The notes below the pieces were generated by a model. It did not search any database. It was not told the origin of the DNA and saw only the letters and a list, made by a program, of their open reading frames with translations. This document shows, piece after piece, positions 36,111 through 45,754 of a stretch of 64,000 nt of DNA. A program made the position numbers and the translations under genes. The first letter of the stretch is position 1; every line of letters starts with the position of its first letter. The stretch covers positions 1,054,001 through 1,118,000 of the forward strand of contig CAWFTP010000001.1 in assembly GCA_963818885.1 (NCBI GenBank), in the 5' to 3' direction. Source of the stretch: DATFDN01 sp963818885. Its GTDB lineage: Bacteria > Pseudomonadota > Alphaproteobacteria > Acetobacterales > Acetobacteraceae.

Positions 36111-37415
36111 ATGCGCTATTTTCCGATCTTCCTCGACCTCCGCGGACGCCGTGCTCTGGTCATCGGCGACGGCCCAGCCGCGACGCGCCGAGCGGCGTCC
36201 CTGCGCCGGGCCGGGGCAGAGATCGTCCAGCATCCCCGGTACTCCGCGCGATTGCTGGACGGCTGCGCCATCGCCGTTGGCGCCGAGACCCCGGACGGCG
36301 ATCTGGCGGCGCTCTCGCAAGAGGCGCAGCGCCGCGGCATCCCGGTCAACGTCGTCGATCGGCCCGCACTGTGCGGCTACATCACGCCGGCGATCGTCGA
36401 TCGGGATCCGCTGACGATCGCCATCGCAACGGGTGGCGCGGCGCCCGTGCTCGCCCGGCTCGTACGGGCTCGCATCGAGGCGGCGGTGCCGCCCGCGTTC
36501 GGTCGTCTCGCCGCCCTCGCCGCGCGGTTCCGCGATGCGTTGCGCGCGCGATTCCCGGACATCGCGGCGCGACGACGCGTGTTGGAAGAGGCGCTTGGAG
36601 GGCAGGTCGCGGACCTCCTCTTCGCCGGCCAGGACCAAGCCGCCGCCGCGCTGTTTTCCGACCTTGTCGCAACCGGCGAGGCCTCGCCACGCGGCATCGT
36701 CCACCTCGTGGGTGCCGGGCCAGGTGCGGCCGATCTGCTGACTTTGCGCGCGCACCGTCTGCTGGGCGAGGCCGATGTGATCGTCCATGACCGGCTGGTG
36801 TCGGACGCCGTCCTCGAGCTCGCGAGACGGGATGCCCAGCGGGTCTTCGTCGGCAAGGCGAGAGCCAATCACTGCATGCCCCAAGCCGAGATCAATGCGC
36901 TGCTTGTGCGTCTGGCGCGCGAGGGCAAGCGCGTTGTGCGGCTCAAGGGCGGCGACCCGCTCGTCTTCGGCCGTGGCGGCGAGGAGACCGAGACGCTGGC
37001 GCAAGCGGGCGTTCCGTTCGAGATCGTGCCGGGCGTGACGGCGGCATTGGCTTGCGCGGCGGGCGCGGGCATCCCGCTTACCCATCGCGACGCCGCGCGC
37101 ACGGTGACGCTCGTCACCGGCCATACGAAGGACGGCTCGCTCGCCCTCGATTGGCCCATGCTGGCAAGAGCAGGAACTCTTGCCGTCTACATGGGCGCGG
37201 CGACGCTGGCGCGGCTGTATGCGGGGCTGGTCTCCGCCGGCTACGACCCTAGGACGCCGGCCGCCCTGATCGAGCATGGCGGGACCGACCGACAGCGAGT
37301 GCTGGTGCTGCCGTTCGACCGCTTGGTGGCCGAAGGGCCTGCCTGGATAACAGGCGGCCCGGCGTTACTCCTGCTAGGAGATGCCGTGTCACGACGCAGT
37401 ACGCCTAGGAAGTAG
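36111..37415 (+). CDS. cysG: sirohaem synthase CysG (bifunctional)
   Basis: A 434-residue fusion. The N-terminal precorrin-2 dehydrogenase/ferrochelatase part (residues about 1-190, FLDLRGRRALVIGDGPAATRRA) is joined to a uroporphyrinogen-III methyltransferase (VHLVGAGPGAADLLTLRA, VIVHDRLVSDAVLELA, RLKGGDPLVFGRGGEE). It makes sirohaem from uroporphyrinogen III. In the first domain the NAD loop reads GDGPAA instead of the usual GGGxVA, and the region after QHPRYSARL is compact, so activity of that half should be tested. It stands ahead of the sirohaem-dependent nitrite reductase genes, which need its product. Confidence 0.92.
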   Translation: MRYFPIFLDLRGRRALVIGDGPAATRRAASLRRAGAEIVQHPRYSARLLDGCAIAVGAETPDGDLAALSQEAQRRGIPVNVVDRPALCGYITPAIVDRDPLTIAIATGGAAPVLARLVRARIEAAVPPAFGRLAALAARFRDALRARFPDIAARRRVLEEALGGQVADLLFAGQDQAAAALFSDLVATGEASPRGIVHLVGAGPGAADLLTLRAHRLLGEADVIVHDRLVSDAVLELARRDAQRVFVGKARANHCMPQAEINALLVRLAREGKRVVRLKGGDPLVFGRGGEETETLAQAGVPFEIVPGVTAALACAAGAGIPLTHRDAARTVTLVTGHTKDGSLALDWPMLARAGTLAVYMGAATLARLYAGLVSAGYDPRTPAALIEHGGTDRQRVLVLPFDRLVAEGPAWITGGPALLLLGDAVSRRSTPRK

Positions 37416-37487
37416 CCTTATTGCCTATATGACAGGCATACCTGACTGCACCGAGTTTGAGCACCATGATTCAGCCTCGGCCCGGCG

Positions 37488-37502
37488 TGGCACGCTTTGT
37501 GC
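37488..37502 (+). promoter_or_regulatory. sigma-54-like promoter ahead of the nitrite operon
   Basis: TGGCACG (37488-37494) is a perfect -24 box. Ten bases after its GG come GC (37501-37502), the -12 element, here GTGC instead of TTGC. It lies 41 bases before the channel gene start. TGCACC/GCACCA bases near 37447, 37461 and 37505 resemble NtrC half-sites. Nitrite assimilation is often under NtrC/RpoN control, so the placement is sensible. Confidence 0.42.
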
Positions 37503-37542
37503 GTTGCACCATGGCGGGACTTACCTTGTCGAGGGCCGCGCA

Positions 37543-38373
37543 ATGGACAGCTTGAAGCCACAAGAAATCATCGCCGCCATGATCGACGCCGGCACCGCGC
37601 GCGTGGAGCTCGGCGTCCGCGATGTGCTGATACGCGGTGCGCTGTCGGGCATGCTGCTCGGCATCTCCACAACGCTTGCGCTCACCGCGGCCGCGCAGAC
37701 CGGTGTTCCCTTCGTCGGCGCCCTCATCTTCCCGGTCGGCTTCGTGATGATCGTCCTGCTCGGCCTTGACCTTGTGACCGGGAGCTTCGCGCTCACGCCG
37801 ATGGCCGCGCTTGCCGGCCGCGCGCGCTGGTCGAGCGTCGCCGGCAATCTCGCCTGGGCGTTCCTCGGCAACCTGATCGGTGCGGTGCTGTATGCCGTCC
37901 TCTTCGTGATCGCCACCACCAACGCTGGCCTGCTTCCGCCAACCGCCGGAGTCGCGCAGAAACTCGTGCAGATCGCCGAGGCGAAGACCACCGGCTACGC
38001 CGCGCTTGGCGGGGCTGGGATGCTGACGATGTTCATCCGCGCGGTCCTCTGCAACTGGATGGTCTGCATGGGCGCGGTGCTGGGCTTCGCCTCGACATCC
38101 ACGATCGGGCGGATCGTCGGCGCGTGGCTGCCGATAACGGTGTTCTTCGCGCAGGGCTTCGAGCACGCCGTCGTCAACATGTTCGTCATCCCGGCTGGGA
38201 TGCTGATGGGCGCGAAGGTTTCGGTCGGCGACTGGTGGTTCTGGAACCAAATTCCGGTCACGCTCGGCAATTTCGTCGGCGGGTTCCTGTTCGTCGGCGT
38301 CGCGCTCTATGTCACCTATGTGCCGTCCCGCGCGCGGGTGGCGAGCGAGGCCTTGGCCGCATCGGGTGACTGA
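37543..38373 (+). CDS. formate/nitrite transporter (FocA/NirC family)
   Basis: A 276-residue inner-membrane channel with six hydrophobic segments. Family blocks include GALSGMLLGISTTLALTAA, GFVMIVLLGLDLVTGSF, MAALAGR, RAVLCNWMVCMGAVLG and FEHAVVNMFVIPAGML (the pore His). Between cysG and a sirohaem nitrite reductase it most likely imports nitrite. ATG at 37543 with GAGGG upstream is preferred to an in-frame start inside cysG. Its stop overlaps the next start (TGATG). Confidence 0.9.
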   Translation: MDSLKPQEIIAAMIDAGTARVELGVRDVLIRGALSGMLLGISTTLALTAAAQTGVPFVGALIFPVGFVMIVLLGLDLVTGSFALTPMAALAGRARWSSVAGNLAWAFLGNLIGAVLYAVLFVIATTNAGLLPPTAGVAQKLVQIAEAKTTGYAALGGAGMLTMFIRAVLCNWMVCMGAVLGFASTSTIGRIVGAWLPITVFFAQGFEHAVVNMFVIPAGMLMGAKVSVGDWWFWNQIPVTLGNFVGGFLFVGVALYVTYVPSRARVASEALAASGD

Positions 38374-40103
38374 TGTCGGATCAGCCGTTTTCCGCCGATC
38401 AGCAGGAGTATCTGAAGGGCTTCCTGTCCGGCGTCGAGGCGCGGCGCGCGGCGGTCGGGCTGCCGCTCGCGCCGGTCGAGGCGGGCGCCGGCGGCGCCGG
38501 TCCCTCTGATCCGCAGCGCCAGGCCCAGGATCGCGCCATCGCCGCGGGCGGCAAGCTGGTGGCGGAGGAGGAGGCGAAACGCAGGAAGCACCCGCTCGAC
38601 CGGTGGGAGGAGATCAACCGCGCCGCATCGGAGGGCCGGTTTCCCAAGGGCACCGACATCTTCCTCGGCAAGTATTTCGGCTTGTTCTACGTGAGCCCGG
38701 CGCAGGACACCTTCATGTGCCGTCTACGCATTCCGGCCGGCATCGTCACCGCGCATCAGATGCGCGGGGTCGCCGCGATCGCCGACGATCTCGCCGGCGG
38801 CTACGCCGATGTCACCACGCGGGCCAATCTGCAGCTGCGCGAGATCGCCGCAGAATCCGCACCCGAAGTGCTGACCCGGCTGTCGGAGATCGGCCTCACG
38901 TCGCGCGGATCGGGAGCGGACAACGTCCGCAATATCACCGCGAGCCCGACCGCCGGCATCGACCCGCAAGAACTGATCGACACCCGCCCGCACGCCCGCG
39001 CGCTGCATTTCCACATCCTGAACAGCCGCGCGCTGTACGGCCTGCCGCGCAAGTTCAACATCGCCTTCGACGGCGGCGGCCGGGTCGGGGTGCTCGAAGA
39101 CACCAACGACATCGCCTTCGCCGCCGTGGAGGTGGCGGGCGGTTTCGGTGTCGCGCCGGGCGTCTATTACCGGCTTGCCCTCGGCGGGATCACCGGTCAC
39201 GGCGATTTCGCCCGCGAGACCGGCGTTGTTCTCGCGCCCCCAGACGCCACGCGCGTCGCTGAGGCGATCCTGCGCGTGTTCATCGCCCACGGCACCCGCA
39301 CCGACCGCAAGCGGGCGCGGCTGAAATACCTGCTCGACGCATGGGGGCTGCCTCGGTTTCTCGAGGCCGTGGAGGCCGAGGGCGTGGCGTTGCCTCGGGT
39401 CGATCCCGCCGCGATCCTGCCGCGCCCCGCCCCGGAGAAGCACGGCCACGTGGGCGTGCACGCCCAGAAGCAGCCGGGCTTGTCCTATGTCGGTGTGGTC
39501 ACGCCCCTCGGGCGGCTGACGAGCGAGCATCTGCGCGGTCTGGCCGAAATCGCCGATCGGCATGGCTCAGGCACGCTGCGGCTGACGGTCTGGCAGAACC
39601 TGCTCATCAGCGACATCCCCGACGAACGGCTTGACGCGGCGCTGGCCGAGATCGCGATGCTCGGCCTGTCGGCGAGCGCGTCGGCGGTACAGGGCGGCCT
39701 CGTCGCTTGCACCGGCAGCGCCGGCTGTAAATTCGCCGCCGGGGATACCAAGCGCCACGCAGCCGCGCTCGCCGACTGGCTTGACGCACGGATTACGATC
39801 GACAGCCCGATCAATGTCCATCTGACGGGCTGTCATCATTCCTGCGCGCAGCACTTCATCGCCGATATCGGTCTGCTCGCCACCAAGGTCGAGCGCGGCG
39901 AGGAACTCGTCGACGGCTACGACCTCCATGTCGGTGGCGGCGCCGGTGCGGAGGCGCGGATCGGGCGCCTGATCGGCCCGAAAGTGCCATTCGACGAGTT
40001 GGGGCCGATCATCCTCGCGCTGCTGAGGGATTGGCAGGCGGAACGCGCACCCGGCGAGACATTCCTGTCGTGGTCCTCGCGCGTGAACGAGCCGGCGCTA
40101 TGA
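38373..40103 (+). CDS. NirA-type sirohaem/[4Fe-4S] nitrite (or sulfite) reductase
   Basis: A 576-residue reductase with two ferredoxin-like half domains and the sirohaem/4Fe-4S ligand set Cys446-x5-Cys452 and Cys487-x3-Cys491 (CTGSAGC, CHHSC). It performs the six-electron reduction of nitrite to ammonia. Sulfite remains possible on sequence alone, but the FocA/NirC-type channel directly upstream favours nitrite. The N-terminus (FSADQQEYLKGFLSGVEA) matches a segment at the start of the partner reductase gene downstream, suggesting a shared docking element. The start overlaps the channel stop by one base. Confidence 0.9.
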   Translation: MSDQPFSADQQEYLKGFLSGVEARRAAVGLPLAPVEAGAGGAGPSDPQRQAQDRAIAAGGKLVAEEEAKRRKHPLDRWEEINRAASEGRFPKGTDIFLGKYFGLFYVSPAQDTFMCRLRIPAGIVTAHQMRGVAAIADDLAGGYADVTTRANLQLREIAAESAPEVLTRLSEIGLTSRGSGADNVRNITASPTAGIDPQELIDTRPHARALHFHILNSRALYGLPRKFNIAFDGGGRVGVLEDTNDIAFAAVEVAGGFGVAPGVYYRLALGGITGHGDFARETGVVLAPPDATRVAEAILRVFIAHGTRTDRKRARLKYLLDAWGLPRFLEAVEAEGVALPRVDPAAILPRPAPEKHGHVGVHAQKQPGLSYVGVVTPLGRLTSEHLRGLAEIADRHGSGTLRLTVWQNLLISDIPDERLDAALAEIAMLGLSASASAVQGGLVACTGSAGCKFAAGDTKRHAAALADWLDARITIDSPINVHLTGCHHSCAQHFIADIGLLATKVERGEELVDGYDLHVGGGAGAEARIGRLIGPKVPFDELGPIILALLRDWQAERAPGETFLSWSSRVNEPAL

Positions 40104-41635
40104 ACGCGATCAGCGCGCCGATGCCGCTGATTCCGGAGAATGCGCCGTTCAGCGCGCAGCAGCGGGCATGGCTGAACGGCTTCCTCGCCGGGCTTTACGG
40201 CGGAACCCAGCAAGCCAGCGTGTCGCAGCCCGCATCAGTGGCGGAAGAATTCCCCTGGCATGACCCGGCGCTGCAAATGTCCGAACGGCTGTCATTGGCC
40301 GAAGGCAAGCCGCTCGCGCGTCGCTTGATGGCGGCGATGGCGCAGCTCGATTGCGGGCAATGCGGCTATCTCTGCCGGACCTATGCCGAGGCGCTCGCCG
40401 AAGGGCGGGAGAGCTCGGTTGCCCTGTGCGTTCCAGGGGCCAGGGAGACCACGAAGACACTGAAGGCGCTGCTCGCCGAGGCACCCTCGGTCGTGTCGCG
40501 CGCGACGATACCGGCAGTAAGCGCCGCGCCCAGACGGAACGTGCGCGTGATCTCGGCGGAGAGGCTAACGCGGCCCGGCTCGGGCAAGGATGTCCGTCAT
40601 GTCGTGATCGATCTCGCTGAATCCGGCCTGATCTACGAGCCGGGCGACAGTATCGGTCTCGCCGCGACCAACGATCCGGCGCTGGTGCAATCCTGCCTGG
40701 ACACCCTGGGCTGCACCGGCGCGGAGATCGTTCCCTGTCCGGACGGCGTCGATCGCCCGCTCGTGGAGGCGTTGTCAGGTCATCTCGACATCGCCCGGCC
40801 GCAGGACCGCACGACTGACCTCATGGCGATGGCGGCGACGCACCCGAAGCACGCGCGCGGGCTCCGCCGCCTATCCGACGGAGAGGAGGGCGCGGAGCCG
40901 GCGGATGCGGATCTGCTCGATCTGCTGCTTTCCTTTCCCTCCGCCCGTCCCGCCGCGAGCGATCTCGCGCGCAGCCTGCCCGACTTGAAGCCGCGCCTCT
41001 ACTCGATCGCGTCCTCGCCCATCGCCGCGCCGGGACAGGTGCATCTCTGCGTGTCCGTCGTGCGCGAGGAGCGCAGAAGGCGCGTGCGGGGCGGCGTCGT
41101 GAGCGCATTCCTCGCCGACCGGGCAGCGGCGAGCGGCGACGTGCCCGCCCATGTGCAGAGCAGCCATTTCCGCCTGCCGTCCAATTCCGCGACGCCCATC
41201 ATCATGGTCGGTCCGGGGACCGGAATCGCGCCGTTCCGCGCCTTCTTGCAGCATCGCGTCGCTTCCGGCTTGCGCGGCCGCACCTGGCTGTTCTTCGGCG
41301 ACCGCGCCCGGGCCACTGATTTCCTCTACGAGGAGGAGCTGCTCGGCTGGCAACGCGACGGGACCTTGGCGCGCCTCGATTGCGCGTTCTCGCGCGATCA
41401 GGCGGCGAAGGTTTACGTGCAGGATCGCATGTGGGAGCACGCGGGCGATCTGTGGCGGTGGCTACAGGACGGGGCACACTTCTACGTGTGCGGCGACGCG
41501 TCGCGCATGGCGCGCGACGTGGATGCCACGCTTCGCCGCATCGCCGCTGCCGAGGGCAAGCTCAACGAGGCGCAGGCCCGAGACTGGATTGTCGCACTTG
41601 CCCGGCAGGGACGCTATCTGCGCGATATTTACTGA
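40100..41635 (+). CDS. Fe-S/FAD/NADPH reductase partner of the nitrite reductase (CysJ-like)
   Basis: A 511-residue electron-supplying subunit. Residues 16-34 (FSAQQRAWLNGFLAGLYGG) repeat the N-terminal motif of the sirohaem subunit. Next comes a [4Fe-4S]-like cluster domain with Cys85-x2-Cys88-x3-Cys92 and Cys110 (LDCGQCGYLC). The rest is a CysJ-type FAD/NADPH reductase: PRLYSIASSP for FAD and GPGTGIAPFRAFL for NADPH, ending YLRDIY. The FMN flavodoxin domain of CysJ is absent and appears replaced by the Fe-S domain. ATG overlaps the previous stop (ATGA). Confidence 0.88.
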   Translation: MNAISAPMPLIPENAPFSAQQRAWLNGFLAGLYGGTQQASVSQPASVAEEFPWHDPALQMSERLSLAEGKPLARRLMAAMAQLDCGQCGYLCRTYAEALAEGRESSVALCVPGARETTKTLKALLAEAPSVVSRATIPAVSAAPRRNVRVISAERLTRPGSGKDVRHVVIDLAESGLIYEPGDSIGLAATNDPALVQSCLDTLGCTGAEIVPCPDGVDRPLVEALSGHLDIARPQDRTTDLMAMAATHPKHARGLRRLSDGEEGAEPADADLLDLLLSFPSARPAASDLARSLPDLKPRLYSIASSPIAAPGQVHLCVSVVREERRRRVRGGVVSAFLADRAAASGDVPAHVQSSHFRLPSNSATPIIMVGPGTGIAPFRAFLQHRVASGLRGRTWLFFGDRARATDFLYEEELLGWQRDGTLARLDCAFSRDQAAKVYVQDRMWEHAGDLWRWLQDGAHFYVCGDASRMARDVDATLRRIAAAEGKLNEAQARDWIVALARQGRYLRDIY

Positions 41636-41847
41636 TGCCGGCCGGCGGTAATGTCGGGGCCAGGTACGCCGCGACACAGGCGTCAGGCCGCTCTAGCGAT
41701 CGCCAATGCACAGGCCGTCCCGAACGCACAATCCAATCCGGACCCCGCGCACCAATGCCTCGGGAGTAGCCGACGAACTTCACGGAATATTACTCACTGC
41801 CTGGGCGTCTCTAGCTGCAAATCTGGCGGAATAGGGAATTCGGCACT
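41636..41847. other. intergenic, nothing recognised
   Basis: About 210 bases after the nitrite operon. No terminator with a T-run, no repeat and no certain promoter were found. AGGGA near 41830 may be the ribosome binding site of the next gene. Confidence 0.4.
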
Positions 41848-42444
41848 ATGCTTCGCGAACCGAAGCTGTGCGGGGTTGGCACTATCTTGGGCGGTGCGTG
41901 CGCCCTGGGCGCCTGCGCGGTTACCCCACCCACCGGTCCCTCGGTCATGGCGCTGCCTTCGCAAGGAAAGAGTCTGGCCGTCTTCCAGCAGGAAGACGGC
42001 CATTGTCGGAACTACGCGAGCGCCAGGATCGACAATCTCCAGCCGGTGCAAGCCGGCACTCAAGCAGTAGTAGGCAGCACCGCGATCGGCACGGCGCTTG
42101 GCACGGCAGCGGGAGCGGCAGTCGGCGCAGCCGCCGGAAACGCCGGTGCCGGTGCAGCGATCGGTGCAGCGACTGGGCTTCTCGGGGGCACGGCAGTCGG
42201 CGCCACTAACGCTGCCGCAGGCCAATACGATCTGCAGCAGCGTTACGATATCGCCTATACGCAGTGCATGTATTCATATGGCGACACGGTCGAGGCGCCA
42301 CCAGCGACCTATCAGGCATACGCTTCGCTATATCCCTATTGGCCTCCCTGGTACGGCTGGTACGGCCCAGGCTTTTTCGGAGCCGACATCTTCGTATTCC
42401 GAGGGTCCAATCACTTTCATCATTTCCATCATTTTCATCGCTAG
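41848..42444 (+). CDS. glycine-zipper outer-membrane lipoprotein-like protein
   Basis: A 198-residue envelope protein. The N-terminus ends in a lipobox-like LGAC (Cys23), then comes a glycine-zipper membrane segment (GTALGTAAGAAVGAAAGNAG) characteristic of SlyB/YMGG-type proteins, then a Tyr/Pro/Trp-rich region (YPYWPPWYGWYGPGFFG). It ends in an unusual His/Phe tail (NHFHHFHHFHR). Function unknown; the tail could bind metal. It converges with gcvP. Confidence 0.75.
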   Translation: MLREPKLCGVGTILGGACALGACAVTPPTGPSVMALPSQGKSLAVFQQEDGHCRNYASARIDNLQPVQAGTQAVVGSTAIGTALGTAAGAAVGAAAGNAGAGAAIGAATGLLGGTAVGATNAAAGQYDLQQRYDIAYTQCMYSYGDTVEAPPATYQAYASLYPYWPPWYGWYGPGFFGADIFVFRGSNHFHHFHHFHR

Positions 42445-42474
42445 TGATTGCACAACTGGCCAAAAGGTAACCGC

Positions 42475-45344
42475 CTACTCCGCCGCCTCCGCGTACGCCT
42501 CCAGCGGCGCGCAGGTGCAGACCAGGTTGCGGTCGCCGTAGGCGTTGTCGACGCGGCCCACCGGCGGCCAGTATTTCGCCGCCGCGACGCCAGGCAGCGG
42601 AAACGCGGCTTGCTCGCGCGAGTAGGGGTGCGTCCAGGACGCGGCGGTGACCGAAGCCGCCGTATGCGGCGCGTTCTTCAGTGGGTTGTCCTGCCGGTCG
42701 GCGCGGCCGCTCGCGATGGCGCCGATCTCGGCGCGGATCGCAATCATCGCGTCGCAGAAGCGGTCGATTTCCGCTTTCGAACTCGCTCTCGGTCGGCTCG
42801 ATCATCAGCGTGCCGGCGACCGGCCAGGACATGGTGGGCGCGTGGAAGCCGAAATCCTGCAGCCGCTTGGCGATATCTTCCACCGTCACCCCGGCCTCCG
42901 CCTGGAAGTCGCGGCAGTCGATAATGCATTCATGTGCAACCAATCCGGACGGCCCCGTGAACAGCACCGGGTAGTGCGGCGCCAGGCGAGCGGCGGCGTA
43001 GTTCGCGTTGAGGATCGCCACCTCGGTCGCGCGCGTAGAGTCCCGCCGCGCCCATCATTCTTATATAGGCGTAGGAGATCGGCAGGATCAGCGCGCTGCC
43101 GAACGGCGCCGCCGCCACGGGACCGACGCCGCTCGCGGGTCCGGCATCTGCGCGCATCGGGTGGTTTGGCAGGTGCGGCGCGAGATGCGCGGCGACGCCG
43201 ATCGGCCCGACTCCGGGGCCGCCGCCGCCATGCGGGATGCAGAAGGTCTTGTGCAGATTGAGGTGGCAGACATCGGCGCCGATCGCGGCCGGGCTGGTCA
43301 GGCCGAGCTGGGCGTTCATATTCGCCCCGTCCATGTAGACCTGCCCGCCATGCGCGTGCACGATCGCGCAGATCTCGCGCACGTCCGCCTCGAACACGCC
43401 ATGCGTGCTCGGGTACGTCAGCATCAGCGCGGCGAGCTGCGTCGCGTGCTTCTCGGCCTTCGCACGCAGATCGGCGAGGTCGATGTTGCCGGCGCGGTCG
43501 CAGCCGACGACCACGACGCGCAGCCCCGCCATCGCGGCGCTCGCGGGATTGGTGCCGTGCGCGCTCGATGGGATCAGACAGACGGTGCGCTCCGCCTCGC
43601 CGCGCGCGGCGTGGTAGGCTCGGATCGCCAGCAGTCCCGCGTATTCGCCTTGCGCGCCGGCGTTCGGCTGCAATGATATCGCCGCGAAGCCGGTCGCCTC
43701 GCGCAACCAATCGCCGAGGCGGGTGATCACCGCGAGGAACCCCTCGGTCTGATCGGCCGGCGCGAACGGGTGGATGGCGGCGAAGCCCGGCCAGGTGATC
43801 GGGATCATCTCGGCGGCGGCGTTCAGCTTCATCGTGCAGGAGCCGAGCGGAATCATGCTGCGGTTGAGCGCGATGTCCTTGTCCTCCAGCCGCTTCATGT
43901 AGCGGAGCATCGCTTGCTCGGAGTGGTGCTCGGAGAACACCGCCTGCTCCAGCAACGGGCCGCTGCGCAGCAGCTCGGCGGGAATCGACGGAGCGGCGGC
44001 GGCAATGTCGGCACCCAGCACATCGGCGAGCGCGGCGAGATCGGCGCGTGTCACCGTCTCGTCGAGCGCGATCCCGACGCCGTTCGCGTCGATCCGGCGC
44101 AGGTTGAAGCCGGCGTCGAGCGCGCGCGTGATCAGCGCATCGGCATCGGACACATCGAGCGCGATCGTGTCGAGGAAAGCATCGTGGCGCAGCTTGTGTC
44201 CGCCCCGGTGTGCAGCATCCGCGAGCAGCCGTGCTTGCAGGCTCACACGCCTCGCGATGCGGCGCAGCCCATCCGGCCCGTGCCAGGCGGCGTAGAAGCC
44301 GGCGATCACCGCAAGCAGCACCTGCGCGGTGCAGATGTTCGAGGTCGCCTTCTCCCGCCTGATGTGCTGCTCGCGCGTCTGCAGTGCGAGGCGCATCGCC
44401 GGCGCGCCGGCGGAATCAACGCTGACGCCGACCAGCCGGCCGGGCATCGCGCGCTTGAACGCCTCCCGCGTCGCGAGGAAGCCCGCGTGCGGACCGCCGA
44501 AGCCCATCGGCACACCGAAGCGCTGGGCAGAGCCGACGACAATGTCGGCGCCCATCTCGCCGGGCGAGGTCAGCAGCACAAGCGCCAGCGGATCGGCGGC
44601 GACGATCGCGAGCGTGCCCGCCTCGTGCGCCGCCGCGATCTCCTGGGATAGATCGCGCAGTGCGCCGGTGCTGCCTGGATATTGCAACACCAGCGCGAAC
44701 GGGTTCGCCGCGCCGATCGCGGCGCAATCGCCCGGCACGACGTCCACCAGACGCCAGCCGAGCGGCGCGGCGCGCGTCGCCAGCACGGCACGAGTCTGCG
44801 GGTGCACGTCGGTCGCCACGGCGATGACGCCGGAGCGCGCCTTGGAGGCACCATGCGCCATCGCGACCGCTTCGGCCGCCGCCGTCGCCTCGTCGAGCAG
44901 CGAGGCGTTGGCGATCGGCATACCGGTCAGCTCGCAGATCATGGTCTGGAAGTTGAGGAGAGCCTCCAACCGGCCCTGGGCAATCTCCGGCTGATAGGGT
45001 GTGTAGGCGGTGTACCAGCCGGGGTTCTCCAGCACGTTGCGCAGGATCACCGGCGGGGTGTGCGTGCCGTGATAGCCGAGGCCGATCAGCGACTTCACAC
45101 GCCGGTTCCGCGCGGCGAACCCGGCCAGTTCGGCAAGTACACCCGCCTCGTCGATCGCCGCCGGCAGCTCGAGCGGCTGCCTGAGGCGGATGGCGGGCGG
45201 GACGGCGCGGTTGGCGAGCTCATCGAGGCTCGCCGCGCCGACCGTGTGCAGCATCGCCGCTATCTCGGTTTCGGACGGTCCGATATGGCGCGCGACGAAG
45301 CCATCCGCGGCTTCGAGCGTGGTCAGCTCGGCGAGCGCATCCAT
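42475..45344 (-). CDS. gcvP: glycine dehydrogenase (decarboxylating) GcvP, two frameshifts
   Basis: The PLP-dependent P-protein of the glycine cleavage system, about 955 residues when repaired. It decarboxylates glycine and passes the aminomethyl group to the lipoyl arm of GcvH. PLP Lys lies in HLNLHKTFCIPHGGGGPG. Two breaks interrupt it: near 43025, where GCGCGC replaces an expected GCGCGCGC (two bases lost in YARATEVAILNANYAA), and near 42779, where one extra T splits EPTESES from KAEIDRFCDAMIAIR. Both ends and all motifs are conserved, so these look like sequence errors. The start overlaps the gcvH stop (TGATG). Confidence 0.9.
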
Positions 45345-45739
45345 CACAGCGTCTCCACGAAGGCCTTGTAGGCAGCCTCGTCCATCAACGTGGTGAAGCT
45401 CGCCGGATCGGCGAGCCTCAGCCTGAACAGCCAGCCGGTGCCTTCGGCGTCCTTGCTGATCATGGGTGGATCGGTGACCACCGGCTCGTTGATCTCGACC
45501 ACCTCGCCGGCGAGCGGCGCATAGACATCGGAAGCGGCCTTGACGCTTTCGACCACCGCGCACGCCTCGTCGCGATCGAGCGCGCGCCCGACCTCGGGCA
45601 GTTCGATGAACACCAGGTCGCCGAGCGATTGCTGGGCGTGGTCGGTGATGCCGACGGTGGCGACGTCGCCCTCCATCCGCACCCATTCATGCTCCTTGGT
45701 GTAGCGCGTCTCGTGATGGCTCTGGTCGGCGAAGGGCAT
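45344..45739 (-). CDS. gcvH: glycine cleavage system H protein
   Basis: A 131-residue lipoyl carrier that shuttles the aminomethyl group between GcvP and GcvT. The lipoylated residue is Lys67 in VVESVKAASD. Family blocks YTKEHEWVRMEGD and VGITDHAQQSLGDLVF are present. It lies between gcvT (15 bases upstream) and gcvP (overlapping by one base), so all three are one operon. Confidence 0.95.
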   Translation of the reverse strand: MPFADQSHHETRYTKEHEWVRMEGDVATVGITDHAQQSLGDLVFIELPEVGRALDRDEACAVVESVKAASDVYAPLAGEVVEINEPVVTDPPMISKDAEGTGWLFRLRLADPASFTTLMDEAAYKAFVETL

Positions 45740-45754
45740 GGCGGTTCCTCCGGG

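Noticed and set aside
38373..40103. Sulfite reductase (cysI) as the primary name
   Set aside because: Sirohaem motifs do not separate the two, but the adjacent nitrite-type channel favours nitrite; no cysteine genes are nearby.
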